This document shows positions 43,014-50,331 of a DNA stretch of 64,000 nucleotides, piece after piece. The stretch covers positions 62,001 to 126,000 of the forward strand of contig DEJS01000019.1 in NCBI GenBank assembly GCA_002353485.1, given 5' to 3'. The notes under the pieces are model-generated. The model searched no databases. It was not told the DNA's origin and worked only from the letters and a program-made list of their open reading frames with translations. This stretch comes from Prevotella sp. UBA2742 (GTDB lineage: Bacteria; Bacteroidota; Bacteroidia; Bacteroidales; Bacteroidaceae). Both the position numbers and the translations under genes were made by a program. The stretch's first letter is position 1. Every line of letters starts with the position of its first letter.

Positions 43014-44164
43014 AGTACTACCTCATCGTAGGCGAGGCCTCGGGCGACCTGCACGCCTCGCACCTTATGCGCTCGCTGAAGGAGCACGACCCCCAGGCCC
43101 AGTTCCGCTTCTTCGGCGGCGACCTGATGACGGCCGTCGCCGGCACCCGCGTCAGGCACTACCGCGAGCTGGCCTACATGGGCTTCGTGCCCGTGCTGAT
43201 GCACCTGCCCGCTATCCTGCGCAACATGCGTCAGTGCAAGCAAGACATCAGCCAGTGGCGCCCCGACGTCGTCATACTGGTCGACTACCCTGGCTTCAAC
43301 CTCTCCGTGGCACGCTACGTCCGGCGGCACCACGTCTGCCCCGTCTACTACTATATCTCGCCCAAGCTGTGGGCATGGAAGGAATACCGCATCAAGAACA
43401 TCAAGCGCGACGTCGACGAGCTGTTCTCCATACTGCCCTTCGAGGTCGACTTCTTCCAGAAGAAACACCATTACCCCATACACTACGTGGGCAACCCCAC
43501 GGCCAGCGAGGTGCGGCAGTGGCTCGCCGACCACGGCCGCCAGGCCCCCGCGAGCCTCTCTGACGACAGTCTCCAGACCTCCGAGCGCCCCGTCATAGCC
43601 CTGCTGGCGGGTTCGCGCCGACAGGAAATCAAGGACAACCTGCCCGCCATGCTGCAGGCCACCGCCCATCTGGCCGACCGCTACGACGTCGTGGTGGCCG
43701 GGGCACCAGGCATCGAGCCCGAATACTACGCCCGCTACATGTCCGACGCTGCCGCGCGTCTCGTCACAGACCAGACGTACCCCCTGCTCGCCTGTGCCAC
43801 GGCGGCACTGGTCACCAGCGGCACGGCCACGCTCGAGGCATGCATGTTCGGCGTGCCGCAGGTGGTGTGCTACGAGACACCCCTGCCGCGTCTCATCGGA
43901 TTCCTGAAGCGCCACTTCATCAACGTACGCTGGGTCTCGCTCGTCAACCTTATTGCCGACCGCGAGGTGGTGCCCGAACTGGTGGCCGACAGCTTCTCGG
44001 TCAGCAACATCCGTAGCCAACTGGACGACATACTCGCGGGCAGCCGCCGCCAGCAGATGCTTCAGGACTACCAGGAAGTCCATCGACGTCTCGGCGACAG
44101 CCATGCGCCCGACACGGCAGCCCGCCTGATGATACGGCTTCTCAAGAGTCCAAATCGCGCTTAG
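43010..44164 (+). CDS. lpxB: Lipid-A-disaccharide synthase
   Basis: 384 aa from MKYYLIVGEASGDLHASHLM. Family motifs include FFGGDLMTAVAG, VILVDYPGFNLSVARYV, YISPKLWAWKEYRIKNIK, HYVGNPTASEV, LAGSRRQEIKDNLPAML and VTSGTATLEACMFGVPQVVC. It joins UDP-2,3-diacylglucosamine and lipid X into the lipid A disaccharide. Overlaps surE by ATGA. Confidence 0.96.
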   Translation: MKYYLIVGEASGDLHASHLMRSLKEHDPQAQFRFFGGDLMTAVAGTRVRHYRELAYMGFVPVLMHLPAILRNMRQCKQDISQWRPDVVILVDYPGFNLSVARYVRRHHVCPVYYYISPKLWAWKEYRIKNIKRDVDELFSILPFEVDFFQKKHHYPIHYVGNPTASEVRQWLADHGRQAPASLSDDSLQTSERPVIALLAGSRRQEIKDNLPAMLQATAHLADRYDVVVAGAPGIEPEYYARYMSDAAARLVTDQTYPLLACATAALVTSGTATLEACMFGVPQVVCYETPLPRLIGFLKRHFINVRWVSLVNLIADREVVPELVADSFSVSNIRSQLDDILAGSRRQQMLQDYQEVHRRLGDSHAPDTAARLMIRLLKSPNRA

Positions 44165-44208
44165 CTCCATTCTATCTCCATTCTACCTCCATTCTACCTC
44201 CATTCTTT
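44165..44208. repeat. Four tandem 11-bp repeats CTCCATTCTAC after lpxB
   Basis: Units start at 44165, 44176, 44187 and 44198, immediately after the lpxB stop; the last runs into CTTTTTTAT, which could help end transcription. The rest to 44287 has no ORF or clear structure. Confidence 0.88.
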
Positions 44209-44287
44209 TTTATGTATGGAGAGTGATGTCAGAGTTTTCGTAAAATGGTCTCAGGGCGGAGCTAAACGCGAGAAAAAGGGGAATGGT

Positions 44288-45649
44288 TTAGAACAAGACG
44301 TCGTACTGGCGCAGCTGCTGCATGAAGCAGGCTTCGTGGGCCTCTATCTGTGCCAGCTTGGCGTCCTCGGCCGTGATGGTGTCGGGGTGGTAGCGGTTGC
44401 CGTCGATGTTGCGGCCCGTCAGTGCCTCGCACCAGGTGCAGGCGGCGGTGTAGCGCCCAAGGGTGTAGCTGAGGTGCTGGCCGTCGCGGTTCAGGGTGTC
44501 GCCTTTGTGGCGGCGTATCAGCCGGATGGCCGTGCCGCTGGGTATGATGCGGCTGATGTTGGCCTTGGGCACTTCGTTGCGCACGCAGTTGATGATGCCG
44601 TGGAACATCTTGTCCTGGCTGGAGTCGTATATCTCGAAGTTGGCGTTGCGGAAGCTCTTGGCGTAGGTCCACGTCATGTGCCACCACAGCTCTACCTGGT
44701 GGTTGGTGGCCAGCAGTTTGACGGCGCGGTGCAGGGCGGGCAGGTTCTTGTAGCTCTCGCTGAGACCGCTGAGCAGGCTGGCCTGCTGAAGGGTGATGAC
44801 GTCCCACGGTTCGTCGAGTATGATGCGCTGCAGGCTGACGCCTTTCTCCTCGGTCCTGACGCCGCCGACCACCTTGCGGTAGGCGTATTTGGGGGCCGAC
44901 GTCTTGAGGTTGTCCAGGTGCATGTTGATGGAGCAGGCGGGGATGTAGGCGTTGCCGATGACGAGTGAGTCGCCTTGTGCGTGGGCAAGCTCGTAGAGGT
45001 ACTGCTCGACGGCGTCCTGCGAGAAGCTGTTGCCGATGGCCAGCACCTTGATGAGCTTGGCCTCGGCGGTGGCGGCCGTCAGGAGCAGCAGGAGCAGGGT
45101 GAGCGCCGTGCGGCACAGACGGCGCAGCTTGCGCAGTGCCTGGTCGCGTATCTGGCGCACGCGTTCGCGCTTGAGCGACATGACTTCGGCTATCTCGGCC
45201 ATCGTCTGGCGTTCGTAGCCGTTGCCGTAGTAGAGGTTGATGACGCGCTGCTGGCGCTCGTCCAGCAGGTGAACGCGGCGCAGCATGTCGGCGGTCAGCG
45301 TGCTCTCCTCGGCCTCGAGGTCTGCGCGCGGGGCGTCCTTGTCCTCGAGCACGTTCAGCAGCGTGTAGTTGTTGTGGCTGCCGACGGGCAGCGACTCGTC
45401 GGTAGACCGCAGGTCGGTGTCGGTGGACACACGGCTGATGGCGGTCTCGATGGCCTTGCGGATGTAGGGTGCGGCGAAGGTGACGAAGGGCTTGCCGCGC
45501 GAGGCGTCGTACTTCTCGGCGGCTTTCATCATGCCGATGGTGCCTTCGCTCACCAGGTCGTCGGTGCTCAGGATGTCGCTCTTGTACTGGCGGGCCAGCG
45601 TGATGACGTAGCCCAGGTTCTGGGTGATGAGTTTGTCGCGTTCGGTCAT
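44288..45649 (-). CDS. Sigma-70 factor fused through a membrane segment to DUF4886 domain
   Basis: 453 aa from MTERDKLITQ, whose ATG overlaps the stop of the GH5 gene (ATGA). Residues 1-178 are a compact sigma-70 factor: region 2 (LARQYKSDILSTDDLVSEGT, MMKAAEKYDASRGKPFVTFA) and region 4 (LDERQQRVINLYYGNGYERQ, MSLKRERVRQIRDQALRKLR), without region 1 and with little of region 3. With no stop and no ATG, GTG or TTG in between, a 17-residue hydrophobic stretch (TALTLLLLLLTAATAEA, 181-197) follows, then a DUF4886 domain (198-453) with KVLAIGNSFSQDAVEQYLYE and DGQHLSYTLGRYTAACTW. The hydrophobic part looks like a signal sequence with an AEA cleavage site. Read as it stands, the sigma part is cytoplasmic and the hydrolase-like part outside. 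The alternative is a recent in-frame joining of two genes. Confidence 0.85.
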   Translation of the reverse strand: MTERDKLITQNLGYVITLARQYKSDILSTDDLVSEGTIGMMKAAEKYDASRGKPFVTFAAPYIRKAIETAISRVSTDTDLRSTDESLPVGSHNNYTLLNVLEDKDAPRADLEAEESTLTADMLRRVHLLDERQQRVINLYYGNGYERQTMAEIAEVMSLKRERVRQIRDQALRKLRRLCRTALTLLLLLLTAATAEAKLIKVLAIGNSFSQDAVEQYLYELAHAQGDSLVIGNAYIPACSINMHLDNLKTSAPKYAYRKVVGGVRTEEKGVSLQRIILDEPWDVITLQQASLLSGLSESYKNLPALHRAVKLLATNHQVELWWHMTWTYAKSFRNANFEIYDSSQDKMFHGIINCVRNEVPKANISRIIPSGTAIRLIRRHKGDTLNRDGQHLSYTLGRYTAACTWCEALTGRNIDGNRYHPDTITAEDAKLAQIEAHEACFMQQLRQYDVLF

Positions 45650-46605
45650 GGGTTGTATTTCTTCAGTAGTTGTTTCACAAGTTTTCCGTATTCCTTGATG
45701 ACGTCGTCGGCCCATGGGCCTGTGGCGCTGGCGCGGGGCAGCAGCATGGAGCACGACTCGTTCTTGTCGGAGATGCTCCAGCACACCCAGCTGATGCCAA
45801 GCCGTTCGCACATCGATATCCACTGCTCCTCGCTCTCGGGGTCTATGCGGCCGTCGCCGGAGGCTTCCGTGGCGCCGCTCTCGCTGATGAACACGGGGAT
45901 GCCGCGACGGACGGCCTCCTCGGTGCGCTGGCGCAGGTAGTCGCCGTGGGTGGCGGCATAGAAGTGGACGGTGTACATGACGTTCTGGAAACCCTCAAGC
46001 GGACTCTCGGCCACCAGGTGGATGTCCTGGTCCCAGTGCGGACAGCCCACGAGCACGATGTTGTCGGGGTCGTACTTGCGTATCTCGCCGATTACCTCCG
46101 AGGCGTATTTCTTCAGGTCGGCCCACGTGTCTTCCACGGGCTCGTTGTATATTTCGTAGATGACGTGGGGGTACTTGCCGTACTTCTTGGCCATCTTGCC
46201 GAAGAAGGCCTTGGCCTCCTCGGTCTTGGTCAGGTGCGAGTGCCAGTCTATGATGACGTAGACGTTCTGCTTGATGGCCGACTCGATGACCGGCGTCATG
46301 CACTGCATGGCATACTGGGGGTTCTCTAGGTAGTTGTCTTCTATCATGATGCCCATGGCGGCGCGCACCACCGAGGCATGCCAGTCGTGCTTGAGCGTCT
46401 GCACCACCTTCTTGTTGTAGAACCGTGGCCACAGGTTGTGCCACCCCAGGCTGACGCCGCGCAGTATGACGGGACGGCCCTGCGCATCGCACAGCTGGGC
46501 GCCCTTTACTTGCAGCTGGCCCCACTTCTTGACGGGGTCCTGAGCCTTTAGGGACTGAAACGAAAGGAGACATAAGGGTAATAGAAAGGCAATTAGTTTT
46601 TTCAT
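45646..46605 (-). CDS. GH5-family endoglucanase-like glycoside hydrolase
   Basis: 319 aa. Signal peptide MKKLIAFLLPLCLLSFQSLKAQ. GH5 motifs: LRGVSLGWHNLWPRFYN, YVIIDWHSHL, the acid/base Glu155 in IYEIYNEPVEDTW and the nucleophile Glu242 in VFISESGATE, then WVCWSISDKNESCS. It fits the GH5_2 type that cuts beta-1,4-glucan. Unusually, it sits in a housekeeping operon after cdsA and is translationally coupled to the sigma-DUF4886 gene. Confidence 0.9.
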   Translation of the reverse strand: MKKLIAFLLPLCLLSFQSLKAQDPVKKWGQLQVKGAQLCDAQGRPVILRGVSLGWHNLWPRFYNKKVVQTLKHDWHASVVRAAMGIMIEDNYLENPQYAMQCMTPVIESAIKQNVYVIIDWHSHLTKTEEAKAFFGKMAKKYGKYPHVIYEIYNEPVEDTWADLKKYASEVIGEIRKYDPDNIVLVGCPHWDQDIHLVAESPLEGFQNVMYTVHFYAATHGDYLRQRTEEAVRRGIPVFISESGATEASGDGRIDPESEEQWISMCERLGISWVCWSISDKNESCSMLLPRASATGPWADDVIKEYGKLVKQLLKKYNP

Positions 46606-46644
46606 CGTTCCTTGGTTTTATGGGTTATTGTTATGGGTGTCGCT

Positions 46645-47493
46645 TCAGAACATGGACAGCGTGTACAGGTAGACCACGGCGGCGGGAATGGCCAGCAGCG
46701 ACGAGTCGAAGCGGTCAAGCATGCCCCCGTGGCCGGGCAGTATGTTGCCGGAGTCCTTGATGCCTAGCGTGCGCTTGAAGAGGCTCTCCACCAGGTCGCC
46801 CCACGTGCCGAAGACGGCCACGACGAGACCCAGGCCAAGCCACTGCCAGGGGGTGAGCATCAGACCGTCGATGTAGTAGCCGATGGCGTATGCCGCGGCC
46901 AGTACGACGATGGCGCCGCCTATCGAGCCCTCCCACGACTTGGCGGGCGAGATGCGGGGGAACAGCTTGTGGCGTCCCAGCAGCGAGCCCACGCAGTAGG
47001 CTCCGGTGTCGTTGAGCCACAGGAAGACGAATACGGACAGCGGCAGCAGCGTGTTGAAGGCCACCTGACCGTCAGGCCGGGCCGTGAAGGCCAGCACGTT
47101 GAGCAGCGAGAAGGGCAGGGCAATGTACATCTGCGACAGCATGGTGTACGCCCAGTTGCTGATGGGGTCCTTCTGCTTGGCATAGAGCTCGGCCACAAGC
47201 AGGTAGACGACGGTCACCAGGTAGGGGATGAACACTACGCTCTTGGCACTGCCCCCGTAGAGGTCGCTGCAGAAGTAGGTCATGGCGAAGAAGAAGTAGA
47301 CGGCGGCGACGGTGCATATAAAGCGGTTCACCGTGACGTTGTCACGCTGGTTCACCAGGCCGCAGAACTCCCATACGGTGATGCCCGTGACGATGCTGAA
47401 CAGCAGTACCATGGCTTCCGGCCTCAGAAACGAGGCCACGATGGCGGCGACGAAGATGACGCCTGTGATGGTGCGGATAATAAGGTTCTTCAT
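46645..47493 (-). CDS. cdsA: Phosphatidate cytidylyltransferase
   Basis: 282 aa from MKNLIIRTITGVIFVAAIVA. It has eight or so membrane segments and the CdsA signature near the C-terminus (SPAKSWEGSIGGAIVVL, then GDLVESLFKRTLGIKDSGNI and LPGHGGMLDRFDSSL). It makes CDP-diacylglycerol from CTP and phosphatidate. It starts 14 bp after ftsH. Confidence 0.95.
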   Translation of the reverse strand: MKNLIIRTITGVIFVAAIVASFLRPEAMVLLFSIVTGITVWEFCGLVNQRDNVTVNRFICTVAAVYFFFAMTYFCSDLYGGSAKSVVFIPYLVTVVYLLVAELYAKQKDPISNWAYTMLSQMYIALPFSLLNVLAFTARPDGQVAFNTLLPLSVFVFLWLNDTGAYCVGSLLGRHKLFPRISPAKSWEGSIGGAIVVLAAAYAIGYYIDGLMLTPWQWLGLGLVVAVFGTWGDLVESLFKRTLGIKDSGNILPGHGGMLDRFDSSLLAIPAAVVYLYTLSMF

Positions 47494-47507
47494 ATAGCAA
47501 AAGGTTT

Positions 47508-49547
47508 TTAGGCTTTGGTGGGTGGGGCGGGGGGTGTGGGCTCCCCGGGCTCCTTGGGCTCCGTGGTCAGACCCAGCTCCTTGGCGCGGCGCTCGGCCAT
47601 GGCCTCGGCCTCGGCGCGCTGCTGAGCCTCCAGCAGCTCCTCGGCGCGGCTGATCCACGGACGCTTGCCGAAGATGCGCTCCACGTCTTCGGCAAAGATG
47701 ACCTCACGCTCTACCAGAAGCTCGGCAAGCTGGGCATGACCCTCACGGTGCTCCTGAAGTATCTGCTTGGCGCGAGCGTACTGCTCGCTGATCATACGCT
47801 GCACCTCCTCGTCCATGATGCGGGCCGTGGTCTCTGAGTAAGGCTTCTGGAAGGAGTATTCCTGGTTGTTGTAGTAGTTGATGTTGGGCAGCTTCTCCGA
47901 CATGCCGGCGTAGGCCACCATGGCATAGGCCTGCTGCGTAGTGCGCTCGAGGTCGTTCATGGCGCCGGTAGAGATGTGGCCGATGAAGAGCTCCTCGGCG
48001 GCACGACCGCCAAGCAGCGAGCACATCTCGTCAAGCATGGCTTCCTTGGTCTGGAGCACACGCTCCTCGGGCAGGTACCAGGCGGCGCCAAGGGCACGGC
48101 CGCGGGGCACGATGCTGACCTTCACCAGCGGATTGGCAAACTCGGTGAACCACGAAATGGTGGCATGGCCGGCCTCGTGGATGGCTATCGACTTCTTCTC
48201 CTGCTCGGTCATCACCTTGGTCTTCTTCTCCAGACCGCCGATGATGCGGTCTACGGCGTCGAGGAAGTCCTGCTTGCCAACCTTCTCGCGGTTGAAGCGA
48301 GCCGCTATCAAGGCCGCCTCGTTGCACACGTTGGCGATGTCGGCACCCGAGAAACCGGGCGTCTGGCGGGCAAGGAAGTCTACATCAAGGTTCTCGTCAA
48401 GCTTCAGTGGCTTCAGGTGCACGTTGAACACCTCGCGACGCTCGTTCAGGTCAGGAAGGTCGACGTGTATCTGACGGTCGAAACGGCCGGCGCGCATCAG
48501 CGCTGAGTCCAGCATGTCGGCACGGTTGGTGGCAGCAAGCGTGATGATGCCGCTGTTGGTGCCGAAGCCGTCCATCTCGGTAAGAAGCGCATTCAGCGTG
48601 TTCTCGCGCTCGTCGTTGCCGCCCATGGCGGGGTTCTTCGAACGCGCGCGGCCCACGGCGTCTATCTCGTCGATGAAGATGATGCAAGGGGCTTTCTGCT
48701 TGGCCTTCTCGAACAGGTCGCGTACGCGCGACGCGCCCACGCCTACGAACATCTCTACAAAGTCGGAACCCGACATCGAGAAGAACGGCACACCGGCCTC
48801 GCCGGCTACGGCCTTGGCCAGCAGCGTCTTACCAGTGCCCGGAGGGCCAACCAGAAGCGCACCCTTGGGTATCTTGCCGCCAAGGTCGGTGTACTTCTGG
48901 GGGTTCTTCAGGAAGTCTACTATCTCCTGCATCTCCTGCTTAGCGCCGGCCTGGCCCGCAACGTCCTTGAAGGTGATGCCAAGCTCGCCGCCCTTCTCAT
49001 ACATCTGGGCTTTCGACTTGCCCACGTTGAAAATGCTGCCGCCGCCAATACCGGCACCGGGCCCGCTCATGCGCCGCATGAGGAACATCCACACCATGAT
49101 GATGCCGCCGAAGAACAGGATGTTCATCAGCAGCGAAGAGAAGAAGTCGTTGTCCTTTGTGTTGTCGTAAGAGAACTTGCCCGAGAACTTCTTCTCCTCG
49201 CGAGCCTGGTTGATGAACTGCTCAACCTGGTCGACGCTGCCTATGGCTACGTTCACGCTGGGGTTCTTCCCTGTCTGCTGCACCCCCTGGTGGAATACAT
49301 CGCGGATGTGCTCAGGCTTTACATACATCTCGAGCGTGTTGGAGTACTTGTTTACCACTATCTTGTCTGCGTATCCCTTCATCACCATTACCTTGAAGTC
49401 GGAGTAGGACGTCTCGGTCCGTACGCTCGACTGTTCGCTGCCCTGTGTCAGGTAAAGCGCTATCAGGGTCACGATGGCTATGCCGTATATCCAGTTCATG
49501 TTGAACTTGGGCATGTTCATCTGAGGCTTGTTGTTCTGCTGTTCCAT
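47508..49547 (-). CDS. ftsH: ATP-dependent zinc metalloprotease FtsH
   Basis: 679 aa. Two membrane helices (about 18-36 and 137-157) flank a periplasmic part. The AAA domain has Walker A GPPGTGKT and Walker B IIFIDEIDAVGR with the second region of homology ATNRADMLDSALMRAGRFDR. The protease site is HEAGH in AIHEAGHATISWF. The C-terminal tail is Glu/Ala- then Pro-rich. It degrades membrane and some soluble proteins, in other bacteria including sigma factors, notable given the sigma fusion at the end of this operon. Confidence 0.97.
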   Translation of the reverse strand: MEQQNNKPQMNMPKFNMNWIYGIAIVTLIALYLTQGSEQSSVRTETSYSDFKVMVMKGYADKIVVNKYSNTLEMYVKPEHIRDVFHQGVQQTGKNPSVNVAIGSVDQVEQFINQAREEKKFSGKFSYDNTKDNDFFSSLLMNILFFGGIIMVWMFLMRRMSGPGAGIGGGSIFNVGKSKAQMYEKGGELGITFKDVAGQAGAKQEMQEIVDFLKNPQKYTDLGGKIPKGALLVGPPGTGKTLLAKAVAGEAGVPFFSMSGSDFVEMFVGVGASRVRDLFEKAKQKAPCIIFIDEIDAVGRARSKNPAMGGNDERENTLNALLTEMDGFGTNSGIITLAATNRADMLDSALMRAGRFDRQIHVDLPDLNERREVFNVHLKPLKLDENLDVDFLARQTPGFSGADIANVCNEAALIAARFNREKVGKQDFLDAVDRIIGGLEKKTKVMTEQEKKSIAIHEAGHATISWFTEFANPLVKVSIVPRGRALGAAWYLPEERVLQTKEAMLDEMCSLLGGRAAEELFIGHISTGAMNDLERTTQQAYAMVAYAGMSEKLPNINYYNNQEYSFQKPYSETTARIMDEEVQRMISEQYARAKQILQEHREGHAQLAELLVEREVIFAEDVERIFGKRPWISRAEELLEAQQRAEAEAMAERRAKELGLTTEPKEPGEPTPPAPPTKA

Positions 49548-49568
49548 TTAGTATATGTCTTCTGATTG

Positions 49569-49928
49569 CTAATCGATGTCTTCTATCTCCGTCAGTTCGG
49601 CGTCTTCCCAAAGGTGCTCTAAGTCGTAGTAGCTTCTCACGTCGGGAAGGAAGACGTGTACCAGCACGTCGCCGTAGTCCATCGCTACCCATTGGGCATT
49701 CTCCAGACCGGCTACCGTGGCGGGCTTCTCGCCAAGTTCCTTACGAGCCAGCTCGCCAATACTCTCTGTAATGGCTTCTACCTGCGAGGGCGAATTGCCC
49801 TGGCAGATGACAAAGTAGTTGCAGATGGCTCCGTCGATGTTCGCAAGGTCAGCCACTACGATGCGCTGGCCTTTCTTCTCCTGTATTCCTTTGGTAATGG
49901 TGTCTACCAGTTGTCTTGTTTGCTCCAT
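49569..49928 (-). CDS. rsfS: Ribosomal silencing factor RsfS
   Basis: 119 aa from MEQTRQLVDTITKGIQEKKG; longer readings cross the tRNA gene and promoter. Motifs VVADLANIDGAICNYFVICQ, and ENAQWVAMDYGDVLVHVFLP, are those of the RsfS/YbeB/DUF143 family. It binds ribosomal protein uL14 and prevents subunit joining in starvation. First gene of rsfS-ftsH-cdsA-GH5-sigma/DUF4886. Confidence 0.95.
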   Translation of the reverse strand: MEQTRQLVDTITKGIQEKKGQRIVVADLANIDGAICNYFVICQGNSPSQVEAITESIGELARKELGEKPATVAGLENAQWVAMDYGDVLVHVFLPDVRSYYDLEHLWEDAELTEIEDID

Positions 49929-49936
49929 ATTGAATG

Positions 49937-49944
49937 CAAAGATA
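49937..49944 (-). promoter_or_regulatory. rsfS: -7 box TATCTTTG of the rsfS-ftsH operon
   Basis: Match 8 nt before the rsfS ATG, so the leader is very short. No other promoter box is obvious before ftsH, cdsA, GH5 or the sigma fusion. Confidence 0.68.
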
Positions 49945-50015
49945 CACCTTATTCTTGACAAAACGACTATAAAACGCTTTTTTTTGCCTTTTTTTATAAA
50001 AAAACTCCTTTTTTT

Positions 50016-50046
50016 TTTGCCGGTTCCAAAAAAAGATGTACCTTTG
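50016..50046 (+). promoter_or_regulatory. Complete promoter (TTTG-N19-TACCTTTG) of tRNA-Gln
   Basis: -33 TTTG at 50016-50019, 19-bp spacer, -7 box TACCTTTG at 50039-50046: the textbook Bacteroidetes layout. Confidence 0.82.
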
Positions 50047-50086
50047 CACCCGCAAATGAGAAATTTGCAACTCGCAAGAGTGACAT

Positions 50087-50157
50087 TGGGGTATGGTGTA
50101 ATGGTAACACTGCAGATTCTGGTCCTGCCTTTCCTGGTTCGAGTCCGGGTACCCCAA
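50087..50157 (+). tRNA. tRNA-Gln (anticodon CTG)
   Basis: The acceptor arms TGGGGTA (50087-50093) and TACCCCA (50150-50156) pair fully with discriminator A. The D arm is GTGT/ACAC, the T loop is GGTTCGAGTCC and the anticodon loop TTCTGGT gives CTG, reading CAG. There is one A-C mismatch at the base of the anticodon stem (GCAGA/CCTGC). CCA is not encoded. U1-A72 is typical of tRNA-Gln. Confidence 0.93.
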
Positions 50158-50164
50158 CAAAATA

Positions 50165-50208
50165 ATCCACCAAGCAACTGATAATAAGTGCTTGGTGGAT
50201 TTCTTTTT
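50165..50208 (+). terminator. Terminator of tRNA-Gln
   Basis: ATCCACCAAGCA (50165-50176) pairs perfectly with TGCTTGGTGGAT (50189-50200), followed by TTCTTTTTG. Confidence 0.92.
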
Positions 50209-50228
50209 GTCTGTAATTGGCCCCAATA

Positions 50229-50264
50229 AAAGAAGAGCGCTCACCGAAGTGAGCGCTCTTCTTT
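50229..50264. terminator. Bidirectional terminator between tRNA-Gln and DUF349 gene
   Basis: A perfect 16-bp stem (50229-50244 with 50249-50264) with a CGAA loop and T-rich sequence on both strands. It ends the DUF349 transcript and backs up the tRNA terminator. Confidence 0.9.
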
Positions 50265-50331
50265 TTGACAATCTCTTTCTTATGTCGCTTATGTTGTCAC
50301 ATGGGGCAGGCCCCCTGTGAGCCTGATAGCT

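Noticed and set aside
45646..45823. Longer N-terminus of the sigma fusion (start at 45823)
   Set aside because: The extra 58 residues overlap the GH5 coding sequence and have shadow-like composition; the ATG at 45649 is coupled to the GH5 stop.
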